Source: Lacticaseibacillus rhamnosus
GTDB taxonomy: Bacteria; Bacillota; Bacilli; Lactobacillales; Lactobacillaceae
Length of the DNA stretch: 64,000 nt
Assembly (NCBI RefSeq): GCF_900636965.1
Contig: NZ_LR134331.1
Span: forward strand, 2,294,001-2,358,000
Reading direction: 5' to 3'
Both the position numbers and the translations under genes were made by a program. Positions within the stretch are counted from its first letter, which is position 1; the number at the start of each line of letters is the position of its first letter. The notes under the pieces are model-generated. The model was not told where the DNA came from and did not search any database. It worked only from the letters and a program-made list of their open reading frames with translations. Below are positions 27,302 to 38,993 of the stretch, in pieces.

Positions 27302-27808
27302 TTATGCAGCAGGTTCTTCGTCTTTGGATTCTGCAATTGCCTTGACAACCAATGCAAAGTCGCGGACAGGTGCCTGCAAGACAGAAGCAAGTTGCGACAG
27401 CAGACCTTCGCGATCTGGCATCTTGGACATTTCCATAATGGTGTCCAATGAAGCAACCTTGTTTTCGATGATGCCACCCTTGATCTTCAATGCATCAAAT
27501 TGGTCAGCGTACTTGGCCATGATACGGGCAGGGGCAACAGGATCGTCATTGGAGAAGGCAACGGCTGTAGGGCCCTTGAAAACATCATCCAATGCTTCGT
27601 AACCGTTGGCATCAGCGGCCCGACGCAGGTAGGTGTTCTTCAAGACTTCCATCTTGACACCAGCCTCGCGCAGTTCCTTACGTAATGCGGTTACTTGCTC
27701 AACTGTTAAGCCCAGATAGTCGACAACGACAGCACTGGTAGCATTCTTGAATTGTTCAGAAATCGTCTTAACGAGTTCAGCTTTTTTTGCGATAGCTTGT
27801 TCACTCAT
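27302..27808 (-). CDS. rplJ: 50S ribosomal protein L10
   Basis: 168 aa from ATG 27808 ([16 protein letters not shown]), with GGAGGTG 7 bases before it; the upstream in-frame extension lies in the leader and is not used. It anchors L7/L12 dimers to the ribosome. With L12 it is expected to bind its own leader RNA and repress synthesis. Confidence 0.97.
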   Translation of the reverse strand: MSEQAIAKKAELVKTISEQFKNATSAVVVDYLGLTVEQVTALRKELREAGVKMEVLKNTYLRRAADANGYEALDDVFKGPTAVAFSNDDPVAPARIMAKYADQFDALKIKGGIIENKVASLDTIMEMSKMPDREGLLSQLASVLQAPVRDFALVVKAIAESKDEEPAA

Positions 27809-27848
27809 GTTTTTCACCTCCATTAGTTTGGTTGAAGTTTTTAGCAAT

Positions 27849-27960
27849 AAAAAAACTCCATGTCTACCAAGACATAGAGGTATCTACTGTTTCCGATACC
27901 ACCTCGGCAGGATGATTAAGGCTTGCGCCCCCTGAGTCTTAGGCAGAGTGACTAATCACA
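27849..27960 (-). promoter_or_regulatory. Ribosomal protein L10 leader with attenuator
   Basis: The minus strand shows the L10-leader-like core (GGGGGCGCAAGCCUUAAUC, CUGCCGAGGUGG) followed by CTCtATGTCT-tggt-AGACATgGAG and TTTTTTT. The terminator lies just before the rplJ SD region, as expected for L10(L12)4-mediated autoregulation. Confidence 0.85.
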
Positions 27961-28130
27961 ACGAGTAGAATACCATGGTCGGAGGTTGATGTCAAAGTGT
28001 TTCTGCAAAAATATATTTTGTGCGAATGCCGAGACTTCAACAATCGTAAACTGACACGTTGAATTGTAAGCACCCACAGATTGCGTTATATTAGTTAGGT
28101 AACTAATTTTTTGAAAGGAAGTTGGCGATC

Positions 28131-29198
28131 TTGCCAAGTAAACTTAAAAGTCTCGAGCCATGGCAGCAAAATTTAGCTGTCTTGTGGCTTGGCACCTTCA
28201 TCGCCGGCATGGGTTTTAGTGAGGTTTCGCCGTTTATCTCACTCTATGTCGACCAGCTCGGCGATTTTACCAAAGGCCAACTCAGTATCTACTCCGGTAT
28301 TACGTTTGGGGTCACCTTTATGGTAGTTGCGATTGTCAGTCCACTTTGGGGCCGACTGGCGGATCGTCGCGGCCGTAAACTGATGCTGCTGCGCTCCAGT
28401 TTCGGCATGGCCATCATTATTGGTGCGTGCGGGTTTGTGCATAATGTTTATGCGCTCATTGCATTACGCTTTTTACAGGGATTAGCAGCTGGTTACATTC
28501 CTAATGCCAGCGCTTTGATTGCCACCGAAACGCCGAAAGCAAAAAGCGGAACTGCCATTGGAATTCTGACAACCGGCTATGTTTCCGGTAATCTGATCGG
28601 ACCGATTCTAGGCGGGTTTTTGGCCCAGACATTTTCAATTCGGCTGACTTTCATTATTACCGGAGCCTTACTCATGATTGTCTTTGTGCTCAGCTTAACC
28701 ATGGTGCATGAACACTATACGCCTGATCCGCGCTTGCTGAACAAGCAAAAGCGTCCCGGATTGCTCACTCAAGTCGGCAATCCCAAGGCCATCATGGTGT
28801 TGTTGATTTCAACTGCCATCATTCAGCTCGGAAACATGTCTATTTACCCAATCATCAGTCTTTATGTCAAGGAATTAATGCATAACGTCGGGCCGATCAC
28901 AGTTGTCGCTGGTATTATTGCCGCATTACCAGGTATTTCAAATCTGATGGCTGCACCACGCTTGGGGCAGTTGGGCGATCGGATCGGATCCGGAAAAATC
29001 CTGGTCAGCGGATTGATTTTTGCCGTGATCATGTACATCCCTCAAGGTATTGTCGGCAGTATTTGGGCATTAGGCTTTCTTCGCCTCACGATTGCTTTTT
29101 CCTTGAATCCTCCAAGCTTTGAAAATTATTTGGCTTTTCACTCGCTACTTTTTGTTAACGCCACGATCCCTTCTTTACCTCAGACGTGCTTACTATGA
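28131..29198 (+). pseudogene. MFS drug-efflux-type transporter, 3'-truncated
   Basis: From TTG 28131 (9 bases after AAAGGAAG) the frame codes ~355 aa. The first ten or so helices look intact, with the motif A loop GRLADRRGRK and LQGLAAGYIPNASALI typical of DHA1 multidrug transporters. After GFLRLT (~residue 315) the sequence stops looking like a transporter (NPPSFENYLAFHS...), and the last two helices are missing. Normal members are ~400 aa. I infer loss of the 3' end by deletion or frameshift, so function is doubtful. Confidence 0.65.
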
Positions 29199-29207
29199 AA
29201 ATTTTCA

Positions 29208-29266
29208 TTGACAGACCCGCCTTTTTTTGGTGAAATAAGTAACATGTTTTGGGGTGTCAAGACACC
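29208..29266 (+). promoter_or_regulatory. niaP promoter with a downstream inverted-repeat operator
   Basis: TTGACA (29208-29213), 17-bp spacer, TGAAAT (29231-29236). Seventeen bases later lies GGTGTCAAGACACC (29253-29266), a perfect 6-bp inverted repeat with a 2-bp spacer, placed to block transcription. A niacin-responsive repressor such as NiaR is a reasonable but unproven candidate. Confidence 0.55.
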
Positions 29267-29299
29267 TAATTAATGTTGGATTTCTCAAGGGGGATAACG

Positions 29300-30523
29300 A
29301 TGTCAAAGAAAGCACCTAGCCATACGCGGTTAATTATCGGAATCGGCATTGCCTGGCTGTTTGATGCTATGGATGTCGGCATGCTGAGTTTTGTGATTGC
29401 CGCTTTACATAAAGAATGGCAGTTGAGTACGGTTGAAATGGGTTGGATCGGAAGTGTTAGTTCAATCGGAATGGCAGTTGGCGCCATCTTGTTTGGTATG
29501 ATGGCAGATCGCTTCGGGCGTAAAGCCATTCTCATCCTTACATTATTAGTCTTTTCGATTGGCAGTGGCATATCTGCTTTTGCCACGGGTTATGGTATTT
29601 TTCTTGTACTAAGGTTTATTATTGGCGCTGGTCTTGGCGGTGAACTACCTGTTGCTTCGACGTTGGTTTCCGAAAGCGTCCCGGTTGAAAAGCGCGGGCG
29701 CAGCGTCGTCTTGCTTGAAAGTTTCTGGGCTGCGGGGTGGCTACTGGCAGCGATCATTTCATACTTTGTCATGCCAATCTGGGGCTGGCGAGTCGCCATT
29801 TTTGCCACTGGATTAGCCGGGTTGTACGCATTTTACTTCCGTGAAGGCATCCATGAATCGCGCGCGTTCAAAAAAGTGGCGCGGCCGGGGTTAATCAAAA
29901 CCCTGACAACCCTCTGGCGGCCACCATATGTTCGTTCAACACTCATGTTATGGATTGTCTGGTTCATGGTAGTCTTTTCTTATTATGGCATGTTCCTGTG
30001 GTTGCCAAGTGTGATGGTGCTCAAAGGGTTCAGCCTCATCAATAGCTTCGGTTATGTGTTAATCATGACCCTTGCACAGTTACCGGGTTACTTTGTGGCT
30101 GCCTGGTTGATCGAAAAATGGGGTCGAAAAACTGTTTTAAGCCTTTTTCTTCTCGGCACTGCTGGTAGCGCGCTAGGCTTTGGCATGGCAGCCAGCTTAC
30201 CGATGCTTTTGACTGCCGGCATGCTACTTTCCTTCTTTAACCTCGGTGCGTGGGGCGCGTTGTATGCCTATTCGCCAGAACAATACCCAACCATTGTTCG
30301 TAGCAGCGGCTCTGGCATGGCTGCAGGTATCGGCCGAATCGGTGGCATTGTCGGTCCGTTATTAGTCGGTCACCTGCTAGGCGCTAACTGGTCCGTCACG
30401 GGTATTTTCGGAATCTTCACGGCGTCTATCCTCATTGCCATTATTGCGATTATTTTCCTTGGTAAAGAAACTATGGGCGTTAAGTTAGCTGACACCATTG
30501 AAACTTCAACAGCGAAACAGTAG
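29300..30523 (+). CDS. niaP: Niacin/nicotinamide transporter NiaP (MFS)
   Basis: 407 aa from ATG 29300, with AAGGGGG 6 bases upstream. Twelve helices are predicted. Long stretches match what I recall of Bacillus subtilis NiaP/YceI: WLFDAMDVGMLSF, IGSGISAFATGY, GLGGELPVASTLVSE, YYGMFLWLPSVM and LLSFFNLGAWGALYAYSPEQYPT (read in parts). It imports vitamin B3 for NAD synthesis. It is monocistronic, with the operator-bearing promoter above and a strong terminator below. Confidence 0.88.
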   Translation: MSKKAPSHTRLIIGIGIAWLFDAMDVGMLSFVIAALHKEWQLSTVEMGWIGSVSSIGMAVGAILFGMMADRFGRKAILILTLLVFSIGSGISAFATGYGIFLVLRFIIGAGLGGELPVASTLVSESVPVEKRGRSVVLLESFWAAGWLLAAIISYFVMPIWGWRVAIFATGLAGLYAFYFREGIHESRAFKKVARPGLIKTLTTLWRPPYVRSTLMLWIVWFMVVFSYYGMFLWLPSVMVLKGFSLINSFGYVLIMTLAQLPGYFVAAWLIEKWGRKTVLSLFLLGTAGSALGFGMAASLPMLLTAGMLLSFFNLGAWGALYAYSPEQYPTIVRSSGSGMAAGIGRIGGIVGPLLVGHLLGANWSVTGIFGIFTASILIAIIAIIFLGKETMGVKLADTIETSTAKQ

Positions 30524-30631
30524 CTGTCCTTGAAAGCTCAATTTCTTTATAGGAAAACGGTAGAGTATACTAAGATGGTTTTTCACTTAGTCATCAGGAT
30601 AGTTATTTAGAGACAGATTATAATAATCATA

Positions 30632-30667
30632 AATAAAGGCGTACTAAAAATAGTACGCCTTTATTTT
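30632..30667 (+). terminator. Terminator of niaP
   Basis: AATAAAGGCGTACTA-aaaa-TAGTACGCCTTTATTTT; 14-bp stem. The remainder of the 30524-30873 spacer contains only this and the next terminator. Confidence 0.9.
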
Positions 30668-30773
30668 GTGGTCATGGATTTTTTTTAGAGTGGCTAGATT
30701 ACCCGCAAAACCAATTTAACCACATCAATTTCAAACATTTGTCACACAGAATCCATAAAAAAACGTGCTTAAC

Positions 30774-30813
30774 AAAAAAGTGGTGCAAGAGAATAATCAT
30801 CTCTTACACCACT
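30774..30813 (-). terminator. Terminator of the SRRP adhesin gene
   Basis: Minus strand GTGGTGtAAGAGA...CTCTTgCACCAC followed by TTTTTT. Confidence 0.85.
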
Positions 30814-30873
30814 AGCTATTTCCATCAGATTTTGGTTTATCACCAGTGTATGGGCGACATTAGTGATCCAATA

Positions 30874-33800
30874 TTACTTTGATGGCTTATTTTCCTTCTG
30901 ATGTCTGGTTCCCGCAAGACCAAACAATCCCATCAGACTAACAATCAGCAAACCCAAAACAGAAGTACCGCTTTCAGCATCATCACCGGTCTGCGGTAGC
31001 ATATGCCTCCCTGCATGATCCGTTTGCGGTAATGAACCTATCTGGATTGTTTGACCGGCTTGTGTTGGCTTCGTTTGTGTTGGCTTCGTTTGTGTTGGCT
31101 TCGTTTGTGTTGGCTTCGTCTGCGTTGGCGTCTGACCCGATGGCATACTACCTGTCGTCTCTCCACCAGTACTTGGCAAAATATGGGAGCCAGCGGTTGA
31201 CCCTGCGGCACTCTGATCAGCCAAGGATGTGGCGGAACTAATGGCAGCAGTTGTCGCGCTGGATGCTACATCGGCGGCGCTACTTGCCTTAGCATCGTCA
31301 GACAAAGCGGCACTGGCAGCGCTAGAAGCTACCGAATCATCAGAAGCAGCAGCACTGGCGGCACTGCTTGCTTGGCTTTCAGCGCTCTTAGCACTGCTTG
31401 CAGCTGCACTTGCTGCATGAGAGTATATACCCGCAGCACTACTGTTACCAGCCTTTGCAGCACTGGATGCGGCACTGGCCGCGCTGGACGCGACACTCGC
31501 AGCACTGCTTGATACAACATCCTCACTGGAAGCAATACTTGCTTGTTCACTAGCATGACTTGCAGCCGACGATGCCGTCGAAGCCTCACTTTGTGCGGCA
31601 CTAGCGGCACTGGATGCAGTACTTGCTGCACTGGACGCAATACTTACATCTGACTGGACCCCACTATCACTTGGGTACCTGGACGCAGCACTGGATGCGG
31701 CACTTGCTTGACTTGTAGCACTACTTGCATGGCCAGTCGCTTCACTGGCGCTGGAGCCTGCCTGATGAGCATATGAACCGGCTTCACTGGCACTCGAACT
31801 TGCAGCACTAGCATACGCAGACGTTGCGGTCGATGCTCGACCCGCTTCGCTGGCACTGGAACTTGCGCCACTTCGTGTGCCTTGAGCTGCCGCTGAACTA
31901 GCAGCCGCGCTCGCGGCACTTGAAGCTGCGCCTTCCGCAGCGCTGGCAACTTTGTCAAAGCCTGCAGCCGCACTGGCGGCACTGGAAGCTACCGAGTCAT
32001 CGGATGCCGCGGCACTCGCCGCTCCGCTGGCAACTGCTTCTGCACGCTTGGCACTGCTTGCTGCGGCACTCGCCGCACTCGAGAATCCTGCTGCGGCTTT
32101 GCTATCACCCGCCTTGGTCGCACTGGCTGCGGCACTCGCATTACTGTTGGCCGTGCTGGCCGCACTGCTTGCCACCACATCGGCACTTGCAGCCGTCTTC
32201 GCCTGTTCACTTGCATCACTGGCAGCACTGGAACCAACCGCAGCGGCACTGGTTGCGGCACTCGCGTTACTGCTTGCCTTTGCTGCCTCGCTTGCAGCCT
32301 GACTGGCTAGTGACTGAATCCCACTATCCTTCGGATAGCTGGATGCCGCACTCGCAGCGGTGCTGGCATGTTGGGCTGCACTGCCGGACTGACCGGCAGC
32401 GTCACTGGCGCTGGAGCCTGCCTGATGAGCATATGAACCGGCTTCACTGGCACTCGAACTTGCAGCACTAGCATACGCAGATGTTGCGGTCGATGCTTGA
32501 CCCGCTTCGCTGGCACTGGAGCTTGCGCCACCTCGTGTGCCTTGAGCTGCCGCTGAACTAGCAGCCGCGCTCGCGGCACTTGAAGCTGCGCCTTCCGCAG
32601 CGCTGGCAGCTTTGTCAAAGCCTGCAGCCGCACTGGCGGCACTAGAAGCTACCGAGTCATCGGATGCCGCGGCACTCGCCGCTCCGCTGGCAACTGCTTC
32701 TGCACGCTTGGCACTGCTTGCTGCGGCACTCGCCGCACTCGAGAATCCTGCTGCGGCTTTGCTATCACCAGCCTTGGTCGCACTGGCTGCGGCACTCGCG
32801 TTACTGTTGGCCGTGCTGGCCGCACTGCTTGCCACCACATCGGCACTTGCAGCCGTCTTCGCCTGTTCACTTGCATCACTGGCAGCACTGGAACCAACCG
32901 CAGCAGCACTGGTTGCGGCACTCGCGTTACTGCTTGCCTTTGCTGCCTCGCTTGCAGCCTGACTGGCTAGTGACTGAATCCCACTATCCTTCGGATAGCT
33001 GGATGCCGCACTCGCAGCGGTGCTGGCATGTTGGGCTGCACTGCCGGACTGACCGGCAGCGTCACTGGCGCTGGAGCCTGCCTGATGAGCATATGAACCG
33101 GCTTCACTGGCACTCGAACTTGCAGCACTAGCATACGCAGATGTTGCGGTTGATGCTCGACCCGCTTCGCTGGCACTGGAACTTGCGCCACCTCGTGTGC
33201 CTTGAGCTGCCGCTGAACTAGCAGCCGCGCTCGCGGCACTTGAAGCTGCGCCTTCCGCAGCGCTGGCAACTTTGTCAAAGCCTGCAGCCGCACTGGCGGC
33301 ACTGGAAGCTACCGAGTCATCGGATGCCGCGGCACTCGCCGCTTCGCTGGCAACTGCTTCTGCACCCTTGGCACTGCTTGCTGCGGCACTCGCCGCACTC
33401 GAGAATCCTGCTGCGGCTTTGCTATCACCAGCCTTGGTCGCACTGGCTGCGGCACTCGCATTACTGTTGGCCGTGCTGGCCGCACTGCTTGCCACCACAT
33501 CGGCACTTGCAGCCGTCTTCGCCTGTTCACTTGCATCACTGGCAGCACTGGAACCAACGGCCGCGGCGCTGGTTGCGGCACTCGCGTTACTGCTTGCCTT
33601 TGCTGCCTCGCTTGCAGCCTGACTGGCTAGTGACTGAATCCCACTATCCTTCGGATAGCTGGATGCCGCACTCGCAGCGGTGCTGGCATGTTGGGCTGCA
33701 CTGCCGGACTGACCGGCAGCGTCACTGGCGCTGGAGCCTGCCTGATGAGCATATGAACCGGCTTCACTGGCACTCGAACTTGCAGCACTAGCATACGCAG

Positions 33801-36800
33801 ATGTTGCGGTCGATGCTTGACCCGCTTCGCTGGCACTGGAGCTTGCGCCACCTCGTGTGCCTTGAGCTGCCGCTGAACTAGCAGCCGCGCTCGCGGCACT
33901 TGAAGCTGCGCCTTCCGCAGCGCTGGCAGCTTTGTCAAAGCCTGCAGCCGCACTGGCGGCACTAGAAGCTACCGAGTCATCGGATGCCGCGGCACTCGCC
34001 GCTCCGCTGGCAACTGCTTCTGCACGCTTGGCACTGCTTGCTGCGGCACTCGCCGCACTCGAGAATCCTGCTGCGGCTTTGCTATCACCAGCCTTGGTCG
34101 CACTGGCTGCGGCACTCGCGTTACTGTTGGCCGTGCTGGCCGCACTGCTTGCCACCACATCGGCACTTGCAGCCGTCTTCGCCTGTTCACTTGCATCACT
34201 GGCAGCACTGGAACCAACCGCAGCAGCACTGGTTGCGGCACTCGCGTTACTGCTTGCCTTTGCTGCCTCGCTTGCAGCCTGACTGGCTAGTGACTGAATC
34301 CCACTATCCTTCGGATAGCTGGATGCCGCACTCGCAGCGGTGCTGGCATGTTGGGCTGCACTGCCGGACTGACCGGCAGCGTCACTGGCGCTGGAGCCTG
34401 CCTGATGAGCATATGAACCGGCTTCACTGGCACTCGAACTTGCAGCACTAGCATACGCAGATGTTGCGGTTGATGCTCGACCCGCTTCGCTGGCACTGGA
34501 ACTTGCGCCACCTCGTGTGCCTTGAGCTGCCGCTGAACTAGCAGCCGCGCTCGCGGCACTTGAAGCTGCGCCTTCCGCAGCGCTGGCAACTTTGTCAAAG
34601 CCTGCAGCCGCACTGGCGGCACTGGAAGCTACCGAGTCATCGGATGCCGCGGCACTCGCCGCTTCGCTGGCAACTGCTTCTGCACCCTTGGCACTGCTTG
34701 CTGCGGCACTCGCCGCACTCGAGAATCCTGCTGCGGCTTTGCTATCACCAGCCTTGGTCGCACTGGCTGCGGCACTCGCGTTACTGTTAGCCGTGCTGGC
34801 CGCACTGCTTGCCACCACATCGGCACTTGCAGCCGTCTTCGCCTGTTCACTTGCATCACTGGCAGCACTGGAACCAACCTCAGCGGCACTGGCTGCAGCA
34901 CTCGCGTTACTGCTTGCCTTTGCTGCCTCGCTTGCAGCCTGACTGGCTAGTGACTGAATCCCACTATCCTTCGGATAGCTGGATGCCGCACTCGCAGCGG
35001 TGCTGGCATGTTGGGCTGCACTGCCGGACTGACCGGCAGCGTCACTGGCGCTGGAACCTGCCTGATGAGCATATGAACCGGCTTCACTGGCACTCGAACT
35101 TGCAGCACTAGCATACGCAGATGTTGCGGTTGATGCTCGACCCGCTTCGCTGGCACTGGAACTTGCGCCACCTCGTGTGCCTTGAGCTGCCGCTGAACTA
35201 GCAGCCGCGCTCGCGGCACTTGAAGCTGCGCCTTCCGCAGCGCTGGCAGCTTTGTCAAAGCCTGCAGCCGCACTGGCGGCGCTAGAAGCTACCGAGTCAT
35301 CGGATGCCGCGGCACTCGCCGCTCCGCTGGCAACTGCTTCTGCACGCTTGGCACTGCTTGCTGCGGCACTCGCCGCACTCGAGAATCCTGCTGCGGCTTT
35401 GCTATCACCAGCCTTGGTCGCACTGGCTGCGGCACTCGCATTACTGTTGGCCGTGCTGGCTGCACTGCTTGCCACCACATCGGCACTTGCAGCCGTCTTC
35501 GCCTGTTCACTTGCATCACTGGCAGCACTGGAACCAACGGCCGCGGCGCTGGTTGCGGCACTCGCGTTACTGCTTGCCTTTGCTGCCTCGCTTGCAGCCT
35601 AACTGGCTAGTGACTGAATCCCACTATCCTTCGGATAGCTGGATGCCGCACTCGCAGCGGTGCTGGCATGTTGGGCTGCACTGCCGGACTGACCGGCAGC
35701 GTCACTGGCGCTGGAACCTGCCTGATGAGCATATGAACCGGCTTCACTGGCACTCGAACTTGCAGCACTAGCATACGCAGATGTTGCGGTTGATGCTTGA
35801 CCCGCTTCGCTGGCACTGGAACTTGCGCCACTTGCGTAATCAGTTAGAGACTTGATCTTATTCAAATCATCAAGTGCTTGACTTCTTGCTGTAGCTGCAG
35901 TCGCTTGGTTATTCTTGGAGTCGCTTTGAGCTGCACTAGCAACAGCAGCTGCACTACCCGCTGCTGCTGCATCACTCACTGCAACCTTGGCAGCAACTTG
36001 CGCTGTCGATAACGCTGCGCTCATGGCAGCCGCAGCGGAACTTGCTGCAGATGATGCAGTGGCATATCCCGAACTATCATTAGCAGCAGAAGCGGCACTG
36101 GCCTCAGAAGCGTAGGAATCATAAGCAGCGGCTGCAGAGTTTGCTGATGCATCAGCGTTACTTACGGCAGCAGCTGCAGATGACGCTTCACTAGCCGCGC
36201 TACTTGCCACGATTGCTGCGGACGCTGCCGCACTGGAACTAGCCGCAGCAGACTTGCTAGCTGCCAAAGCAATTTGCGATTGCTTCTCAGCATCACTGGC
36301 AAGAGACTTGACTTCCATATTATCAGCATGACTGCCAGCAATCGATTGCGCTTCACTTGCATAACTCGCCGCATCACTAGCAGCAGCACTTGTAGCCTTT
36401 GCCTGTGAAGCTGTGACATCAGCAGCACTATTGGCGTTGATTAAGCTGCCAGCTGCACTGGATGCCTGCTTTGGCGTTTCGGCATCGTTGATCACTACCG
36501 TCGCTGTTTTCACAATGAATCCAGCACTCGAAATAACTTCAAATGAAGCATTGGCAGGTAACGAAACCCCAGTCGGCAGTTCGTAACTCCAATTACCGCC
36601 CTTGTCCGCCTGTACCAAATATTTTGTACTATCATAGGAATTCGCAGTTAAGCTGCCTTCTGGAATCCCCTTTAAACCTGAAATCGTTACATAGGCTCCG
36701 GCAGTGGTTTTACCTGTAAGCGTTGTGGTTTCATCAGTAACTGGATTTACCTTAATAAAATTATCACTGGCACTGACGAACTCCAGGCTTTTATCAGTCG

Positions 36801-38844
36801 CAAACGTGTCGGCAAGTGCTTTCCCGGATTGTTCATCTTCTGCTGTCTCACCTTCAACCGTAGCGGTATCTGAAGAAGAGCCATTCCCTTTTAGTGTATA
36901 GATAGCGGACTTATATGGACCATAGGCATTCCCGTCATCCGGAATGATTTTCACATATTGACCTGTTAGCGTACCGGTACCACTGACTTTAAATAAACTG
37001 CTGTCTGCGTCATCGTTATCGGTAATCTTAAAAAGAACGGATTTCGGCATATAGATGTTAATGTTGGCATCGTCACCGACTTTCAACAAATGCGCTTCGC
37101 CCGTGCCACCGTCAATGGTTAAGTTGGCCGTAGCATCCTGTGCAAAACTCAGTTGACCGTCATTTGCTACATTAATTGCATTGACACTCTTTGTCCCTGT
37201 ACCCGTTACATTAAGATCCAAAGTGCTGCCACTTGCAACGAAGAAGCCTCCGGTACCTTTAATATTGATAAAGCCATAGCCAAGTTTAGGCGCACCATTT
37301 TGAGTGATCGTCATGTGCGATCCTTCGTTGAGGTTGACAGTTCCGGTACCGTCAATTCTTACCGGAATGTTTCCAGTTGCACCGGTAATGGATACCGTTG
37401 CATTCTTATCAACGGTTAGATTACCACCGTCTTCAATATAGATTGGTGCAAAGCCATCTTTCACAAGTGCATTTTTATTAAGGATAACGGTTGATCCATC
37501 CTTAAACTCAACATTACCTCCCTGTGTATCAATCAATGCATTCGTACCACGTTCATTCGATTTGCTTGCATCCGTGCGTTGTAAGTTAACGGTTGCTCCC
37601 TTGTCAACAATAAATGAACCGCCATCATATACTTCAACGTTAGTCCCACCAGTAGTTGTCCCCGTGTAAGTAGCGCCAGGCAAAACCTCTAAATAACTAA
37701 TTTGAAAGTTTTGCTGGTTGCCTAAGCCTTGGGTTGTCTGGGTTGATCCGTCCAGCGGGGAAACATAACTGCCCACTGACTGAATCTTTGTATTCCCCTT
37801 AATAAAGGCTTTTGTATAAATGCCATACATCAGTTGTGCACCTGTGTATGTGACATTATTGAACACTACCGAATGATCGATGCCGTCTTTCGGCTTACTA
37901 CCCTTGATAGTAACCGGGCCCCACCAACTGTAACCGTACATATTTAAATCGTTGATGGTAAACGATTCATTCTGACTACTTGTAGGATCAGCTTCGAAAT
38001 ACTTCTTTTGAAAATCAATTGTGTGGTTATTGCCATTAATAACTAAGTTTGGCCGATAAGCATACGATTGGCGATCACCACTAACATCCATAACAAAGTC
38101 GGACTGTACGTTGATGACACTTACCGTTGAATCGGCCATGGCTGCATCAAACTCTGACGCGGTGCTGACATCGGCGCTAGAAGCATCGTTTGATACCGCT
38201 TCATTAACTGGAGTTTGACCTTCAGATGTATTTGTTGCAGAGGCACTATTGGCGCTTGCACTTGTTACACTGGCGGCGCTGTTGCCTTCATTTGCCTGAC
38301 TCGTAGTATCTGAACTACCACTTGACGTGCCGCCAACACCCTGACTCGCACGACCATCGCTGGCATTAACTGCACTACTGCTTAGAGCGCTGGTCGCTTT
38401 TTCGCCGTTACTGCCAGCACTGGCTGAACTAGTGCTTTTGATCTGGCCACTACTTTCAACGCTAGCACTACTTTGAGACGCACTGGCCGCGTTGGCACTA
38501 CTTTGACTGCCGCCAATTTTACTATTAGTGGTCGTTGCCACATTTGCCGTGCTCGCTTTGGCTTGACCATCGCTCGCACTGCTGCTGGCTGTAGCTACAC
38601 TTGCACTTGCTGATTTTAGGCTATTTGTTCCATTTTGACCACTACTGGCTCCCGATGAAGGCGCTTCGATAAACTCTGAACTGTTGGGCGCTTGAGCATC
38701 AGCTTTAACCAAATTCGTCTGATAGGCGGTTCCCAAACCGATGCCGATGAAGAATAATGGAGCAATTAACCATTTCTTCTTTGCCTTAAACATCTTGAAA
38801 CGCTTTTTCTCCACCAAAACATTTGCTCTATTTATCTTTTTCAT
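30874..38844 (-). pseudogene. Serine/alanine-rich repeat adhesin (SRRP) with an internal amber codon
   Basis: 2657-codon frame from ATG 38844 (AGAGGA ribosome binding site). A long signal peptide bears KxFKxxKKW, a variant of the KxYKxGKxW signal. Then a Ser/Ala-rich region (~50-210), a beta-helix 'pectate-lyase-like adhesive' domain (~220-610, FVMDVSGDRQSYAYRP), an Ig-like domain (~690-780) and a huge A/S-rich stalk. A TKPTQ spacer and LPQTG sorting signal end it. Codon 1082 (35599-35601) is TAG where other repeat units have CAG, so the normal product would be a 1081-aa protein without wall anchor. Downstream frame is otherwise open to the anchor. Two glycosyltransferase genes lie just upstream. 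Confidence 0.85.
31680..35830 (-). repeat. 660-bp tandem repeats in the SRRP stalk
   Basis: The sequence recurs with an exact 660-bp period (compare 32341, 33001, 33661, 34321, 34981, 35641), giving about six 220-aa units. The copy nearest the anchor (31680-32339) is diverged, and the 5'-most copy (35640-35830) is partial. Many variant positions alternate ABABA, so the recent unit of duplication may be a 1320-bp dimer. Confidence 0.95.
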
Positions 38845-38993
38845 ACCCAAGATCCTCTCAATAAATAATGAGCAACCCACTTGATTTTTTACTTGTATTT
38901 AAAAATCCGGCTTAGAACTGTTTAAATAGTTTCTCGTGGTGCGATCATCCCCTTTCCTGAGTACTTGCAAGCAAAAGCGAACCGGGAGTCATC

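Noticed and set aside
31229-35771. Many long open frames on both strands within the adhesin repeats
   Set aside because: They repeat every 660 bp and arise from biased Ala/Ser codons of the real minus-strand gene; they have no start signals of their own.
31680-35830. CRISPR-like array
   Set aside because: The 660-bp near-identical units are coding and tandem without unique spacers; the 36-bp units at 19840-20095 are likewise in-frame protein repeats.
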